NCBI RefSeq assembly: GCF_021033825.1
Contig: NZ_JAIFXZ010000003.1
Location: forward strand, 62,001 to 126,000
DNA length: 64,000 bases
Direction of reading: 5' to 3'
From: Dietzia aurantiaca
GTDB lineage: Bacteria > Actinomycetota > Actinomycetes > Mycobacteriales > Mycobacteriaceae
The number at the start of each line of letters is the position of its first letter. Position 1 is the stretch's first letter. Positions 61,021 through 64,000 of the stretch are shown one piece after another. Both the position numbers and the translations under genes were made by a program. The notes beneath the pieces were generated by a model, which was not told where the DNA came from, did no database searches, and saw only the letters and a program-made list of their open reading frames with translations.

Positions 61021-61905
61021 ATGACCGACACCTCCGACCGTCTAGTGCCGCCCCCGCTTCCCGACCCGGCCACCCCTCCGAGCCTCCCGGACATCGCGAT
61101 CGAGCGCGACAGCGAGATAGCGATCATCCGCCTCGAGAAGCCCGACAAGCTCAACGCGGTGACCGACCGGAACCTGCGCGACCTGATCAGGGCCTTCGAC
61201 GCCGTCGACGCCGATGACTCGATCCTCGCCGTGGTCCTCACCGGCACCGGTCGGGCGTTCTGCGCGGGCGCGGACCTGTCCGGTGGGGTCTCCACCTTCG
61301 TCGCCGAGGCCGGGGCCGCCGGAGAGGTCCCGGCCGACACCGGCGGGCTCGTCTCGCTGCGCATCTACCGCATGTCGAAGCCAGTCATCGCCGCGATCAA
61401 CGGTCCGGCCGCCGGGGTCGGGGTAACCATGACGCTGCCGGCAGACGTCCGGATCGCCGCCGAGAACGCCCGCTTCGGATTCGTCTTCACCCGCCGCGGG
61501 CTGGTGCCGGAGGCGTGCTCGACGTGGTTCCTCCCGCGGATCGTGGGAATCTCTACCGCTGTCGAATGGACGATGGGCGCCCGCATGGTCCCGGCGGACG
61601 AAGCACTCGAACGTGGCCTGGTCCGCGAACTCGTCCCCGCCGGGAACGCGCTGGCCAGGGCCATCGAGGTGGCCCGCGACATGGTCGCCGGAACGGCGCC
61701 GGTCTCCGTGGCACTGACCCGCGCGCTGATGTGGCGCATGCTCGGCGCCGCCGGCCCCGAGGAGGCGCACGCCGCGGAGTCTGTCGGCATCTTCACCCGC
61801 GGCGCCTCGGCCGACGTCCGCGAGGGCGTCGAGGCCTTCCTGGTCAAGCGCGAGCCGGCATTCCCGGACCACATCGCCGACGGTCTGCCGGATCTCTTCG
61901 GATAG
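61021..61905 (+). CDS. Enoyl-CoA hydratase/isomerase family protein
   Basis: 294 aa crotonase fold. AIIRLEKPDKLNAVTDRNLR near residue 36, the oxyanion-hole segments GRAFCAGADLSG near 77 and AINGPAAGVGVTMTLPADVR near 124, and the glutamate region FVFTRRGLVPEACSTWFLPR near 150 are all present; the Glu in VPEA sits at one catalytic position, the residue two turns earlier is not the usual Glu, so hydratase activity is uncertain. Pro-rich N-terminus. Confidence 0.88.
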   Translation: MTDTSDRLVPPPLPDPATPPSLPDIAIERDSEIAIIRLEKPDKLNAVTDRNLRDLIRAFDAVDADDSILAVVLTGTGRAFCAGADLSGGVSTFVAEAGAAGEVPADTGGLVSLRIYRMSKPVIAAINGPAAGVGVTMTLPADVRIAAENARFGFVFTRRGLVPEACSTWFLPRIVGISTAVEWTMGARMVPADEALERGLVRELVPAGNALARAIEVARDMVAGTAPVSVALTRALMWRMLGAAGPEEAHAAESVGIFTRGASADVREGVEAFLVKREPAFPDHIADGLPDLFG

Positions 61906-62068
61906 CCACCACACAGCCGAACCAGACGTCACTCCGCCGGGCCGGGTATCCGCTCAACCCACCCTGGCGGCCGCCAACCCCACGGAGTGCTGCGAGATCT
62001 AGTCGGCGAGGGTGGTCACGTGCGTCTGCCAGAGCACCGTCACCCCGCCGCGGCTTCACGCCCTCAGC

Positions 62069-62177
62069 CCGCGGTTGCAAGACATAGCCCCGGGGCTGCA
62101 AGACGTCTCGTGCGAGATCCGGCAAGAAATTCGCACAGTTTGTCGTGCGACCGGAGGGGAGTGTCTTGCAACCGGGG
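62069..62177. other. Nested inverted-repeat element, possible structured RNA
   Basis: Outer arms GGTTGCAAGACA (62073-62084) and TGTCTTGCAACC (62162-62173) are exact complements. Inside lie three short palindromes: AGCCCCGGGGCT (62086-62097), TCTCGTGCGAGA (62106-62117) and TCGCAC...GTGCGA (62131-62150). A third, imperfect copy of the outer motif (GGGCTGCAAGACG) follows the first. Folded, this makes a closed multi-branch structure. Function and strand unknown. Confidence 0.5.
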
Positions 62178-62377
62178 CCATCTTCTCCGCGGGCAGTTCT
62201 TCAGCGATGACAGTCCCGAGCCCCGGACCAATCCTGCGCGCGGCCACAGGTGTCGTCCGTCGTCCAGGGCCCCGACGACAATGCCGCCATCACCCGCGAC
62301 CGGTTCAGTAGCCGGGTGGAGCCGAATCGTCGCGCCACAGCTCGCCGCGTAGACGCTGAGTGCGGTCACTCGCATCC

Positions 62378-62417
62378 GTACCCGGTGGGGCAGCTCCTCA
62401 GCTGCCCGACCGGGTAC
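62378..62417 (-). terminator. Strong hairpin after the copper ATPase gene
   Basis: Arms of 17 bp, GTACCCGGTGGGGCAGC and GCTGCCCGACCGGGTAC, with one mismatch and loop TCCTCA. It starts 8 bp downstream of the ATPase stop. No clear T tract. Confidence 0.8.
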
Positions 62418-62425
62418 GCAGTTGC

Positions 62426-64000
62426 TCAGACTGCGGCGCGGAACCTCCGCAGCCGCAGGCTGTTCGCCACCACGAACACCGAGGAGAACGCCATCGCGGC
62501 GCCCGCGATCATCGGGTTGAGCAGCCCGGCCGCGGCCAGCGGGAGCGCTGCCACGTTGTAGGCGAACGCCCAGAACAGGTTGCCGCGGATCGTGCCCAGG
62601 GTCCGGCGGGACAGCCGGATGGCATCGGCCGCCGAACGAAGGTCGCCGCGGACCAGCGTGAGGTCGGAGGCCTCGATCGCGGCGTCGGTGCCGGTACCGA
62701 TCGCCAGCCCTAGGTCGGCGGTGGCCAGGGCGGCCGCGTCGTTGACGCCGTCGCCGACCATCGCCACCACCCGGCCCTCGGCCTGCAGCCGGCGTACCTG
62801 CTCCACCTTGTCGGCGGGCATGACCTCGGCGATCACTGTCTCCGGCCCGGGGTCGATCCCCACCTGCTCGGCCACCGCGGCGGCCACCTTGGCGTTGTCG
62901 CCGGTCAGCAGGATCGGGGTGAGCCCCAGCTCGCGGAACCGACCGATCGCCTCGGCGGAGGTCTCCTTGATCTGGTCGGCCACCACCAGCACGCCGCGGG
63001 CCCGGCCGCCCCAGCCCACTGCAACAGCGGTCTGGCCGCGCTCGGAGGCGGCGTCCATGGCCCGCTGCAGGTTCTCTGACAGCGGCATGGCACGGTCCGC
63101 CAGCAACGCTGGCCGGCCGACGATGATCTCCTCGGCGGCGTTGTCGTCGTCGCCCCCATCACCGGGACCGGCGCCTGCGGCGACGCGACCGGAGACGCCC
63201 AGGCCCTCGTGGTTCCGGAAGCCCTCCACGGCCGGCAGGTCACCGGCCTTCTCGCGCGCACCCGCGGCGATCGCGCGGGCGATGGGGTGCTCGGAGGCGT
63301 CCTCCACCGCGCCGGCCAGACGCAATACCTGCGCCTCGTCCTCGCCGTCCGCGACAGTTGTAGAGACCAGGGCGTGCTTGCCGGTGGTGACGGTGCCGGT
63401 CTTGTCCAGCACGATCGTGTCGACCTTGCGCGTGGACTCCAGCACCTCCGGGCCCTTGATGAGGATGCCCAGCTGGGCGCCACGGCCGGTGCCGACCATC
63501 AGCGCCATCGGCGTGGCCAGACCCAGCGCACACGGGCAGGCGATGATGAGCACGGCGACCGCGGCGGTGAACGCCATGGCCGCGCCGACGCCGGTGATCA
63601 TCCAGAACACGAACGTCGCCACGGCCAGCACCAGCACGACGGGCACGAAGATGCCCGAGATGCGGTCGGCCAGACGCTGCGCGGCGGCCTTGCCGGACTG
63701 GGCGTCCTCCACCATCTGCGCCATCTGCGCGAGCTGCGTGTCCGAGCCGACGCGGGTGGCGCGCACGACCAGGCGGCCGCTCGCGTTGACGGTGCCGCCG
63801 ACCACGGCGTCACCCTCGGACACCTCGGCGGGCACGGACTCGCCGGTCACCATGGAGGTGTCGACAGCGGACGCGCCGTCGACGATCTCACCGTCGGTGG
63901 CGATCTTCTCACCGGGGCGGACGACGAACCCCTCGCCCACCTGCAGCGCCTCGACCGGGATACGGGTCTCGACGCCGTCCCGCAGGACCGACACCTCCTT
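62426..64000 (-). CDS. Copper-type P1B-ATPase, C-terminal part (cut by window edge)
   Basis: About 525 codons are visible; the N-terminus lies beyond the right edge. Marks of the P1B class: actuator loop [11 protein letters not shown], the metal-binding membrane motif [17 protein letters not shown], phosphorylation site [11 protein letters not shown], the class-specific HP in [13 protein letters not shown], and the hinge [23 protein letters not shown] with the following membrane sequence [12 protein letters not shown] and [15 protein letters not shown] indicates Cu(I) export (CopA/CtpV-like). An acidic insert ([10 protein letters not shown]) sits in the N domain. Confidence 0.93.
   Translation of the reverse strand, partial: KEVSVLRDGVETRIPVEALQVGEGFVVRPGEKIATDGEIVDGASAVDTSMVTGESVPAEVSEGDAVVGGTVNASGRLVVRATRVGSDTQLAQMAQMVEDAQSGKAAAQRLADRISGIFVPVVLVLAVATFVFWMITGVGAAMAFTAAVAVLIIACPCALGLATPMALMVGTGRGAQLGILIKGPEVLESTRKVDTIVLDKTGTVTTGKHALVSTTVADGEDEAQVLRLAGAVEDASEHPIARAIAAGAREKAGDLPAVEGFRNHEGLGVSGRVAAGAGPGDGGDDDNAAEEIIVGRPALLADRAMPLSENLQRAMDAASERGQTAVAVGWGGRARGVLVVADQIKETSAEAIGRFRELGLTPILLTGDNAKVAAAVAEQVGIDPGPETVIAEVMPADKVEQVRRLQAEGRVVAMVGDGVNDAAALATADLGLAIGTGTDAAIEASDLTLVRGDLRSAADAIRLSRRTLGTIRGNLFWAFAYNVAALPLAAAGLLNPMIAGAAMAFSSVFVVANSLRLRRFRAAV

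Larger units (their letters stand above)
61906..62425. other. 520-bp region between convergent echA-like and copper ATPase genes
   Basis: No convincing gene. It contains the nested inverted-repeat element at 62069-62177 and the ATPase terminator at 62378-62417. Open frames crossing it on both strands have no ribosome site and poor third-position bias. Confidence 0.6.

Noticed and set aside
61987-62352. Genes in the region between the enoyl-CoA hydratase and copper ATPase genes
   Set aside because: Frames of about 60-120 codons occur on both strands, but none has a ribosome site or a family match, and they cross the nested inverted repeats.
1-64000. tRNA, rRNA, CRISPR arrays, prophage or insertion sequences
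   Set aside because: I looked for cloverleaf ends, regular repeat-spacer arrays, integrases and transposases and saw none. A tRNA scan would settle the tRNA question.

Overview
The window is a GC-rich (roughly 70%) actinobacterial chromosome segment. A WhiB regulator, an LmeA-type DUF2993 protein, a gluABCD uptake operon, an Rv2525c-like Tat-exported protein, a DUF222-HNH nuclease and a glpD/TetR/flavoprotein/lipid-kinase block arranged like Rv2249c-Rv2252 of Mycobacterium tuberculosis point to the Mycobacteriales. A Dietzia-like genus is my guess; the sequence alone does not prove it. I saw no rRNA, tRNA, CRISPR array, prophage or insertion sequence.

Layout. 1-7.4 kb: a secreted protein cut by the left edge, a DNA glycosylase, a soluble class III cyclase, thiol peroxidase, a flavin reductase, a double hotdog thioesterase, a two-component system whose kinase and regulator genes converge, serine acetyltransferase and a monooxygenase. 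7.4-13.7 kb: an Rv2525c-like protein, a short-chain dehydrogenase, dapA preceded by an unlisted 41-codon gene, pirin, a BCCT transporter and a CAP-domain protein. 13.7-21.7 kb: glycerolipid block (lipid kinase, AGPS-like flavoprotein, TetR with its operator, glpD), acetoacetate decarboxylase-like protein, aspA, PAP2 phosphatase. 21.7-26.4 kb: htpG, DUF222-HNH nuclease, PhnB-like protein. 26.4-30.5 kb: SDR and gluABCD. 30.6-40.2 kb: two paralogous membrane desaturases around a WhiB, a glycosyltransferase, a PfpI-like protein, an LmeA-like protein, a membrane cyclase, a DEAD-box helicase and a thioesterase. 40.2-51.5 kb: two luciferase-like oxidoreductases, thiM-thiE, VOC protein, AraC regulator, an ECF41 sigma factor with its AhpD-like partner and a matching promoter, MFS transporter, PPOX protein, metallothionein-like protein, second AhpD-like protein, sodC. 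52-60 kb: a complete Tad/Flp pilus locus (flp, tadE, tadG-like, cpaB, cpaE, cpaF, tadB, tadC, prepilin peptidase). 60-64 kb: TspO-like protein, enoyl-CoA hydratase, a structured intergenic region and a copper-type P-ATPase cut by the right edge.

The most unusual feature is a family of six intergenic palindromes, each exactly 47 bp (18-bp arm, 11-bp spacer, 18-bp arm), scattered from 1 to 47.6 kb. One base pair in the stem co-varies between copies, and the spacers fall into two oriented classes, so the structure looks conserved. Other points for follow-up are the self-contained ECF41 unit, four convergent gene pairs whose stop codons overlap, a hairpin directly after the pilin gene, and a nested inverted-repeat element between echA and the copper ATPase.
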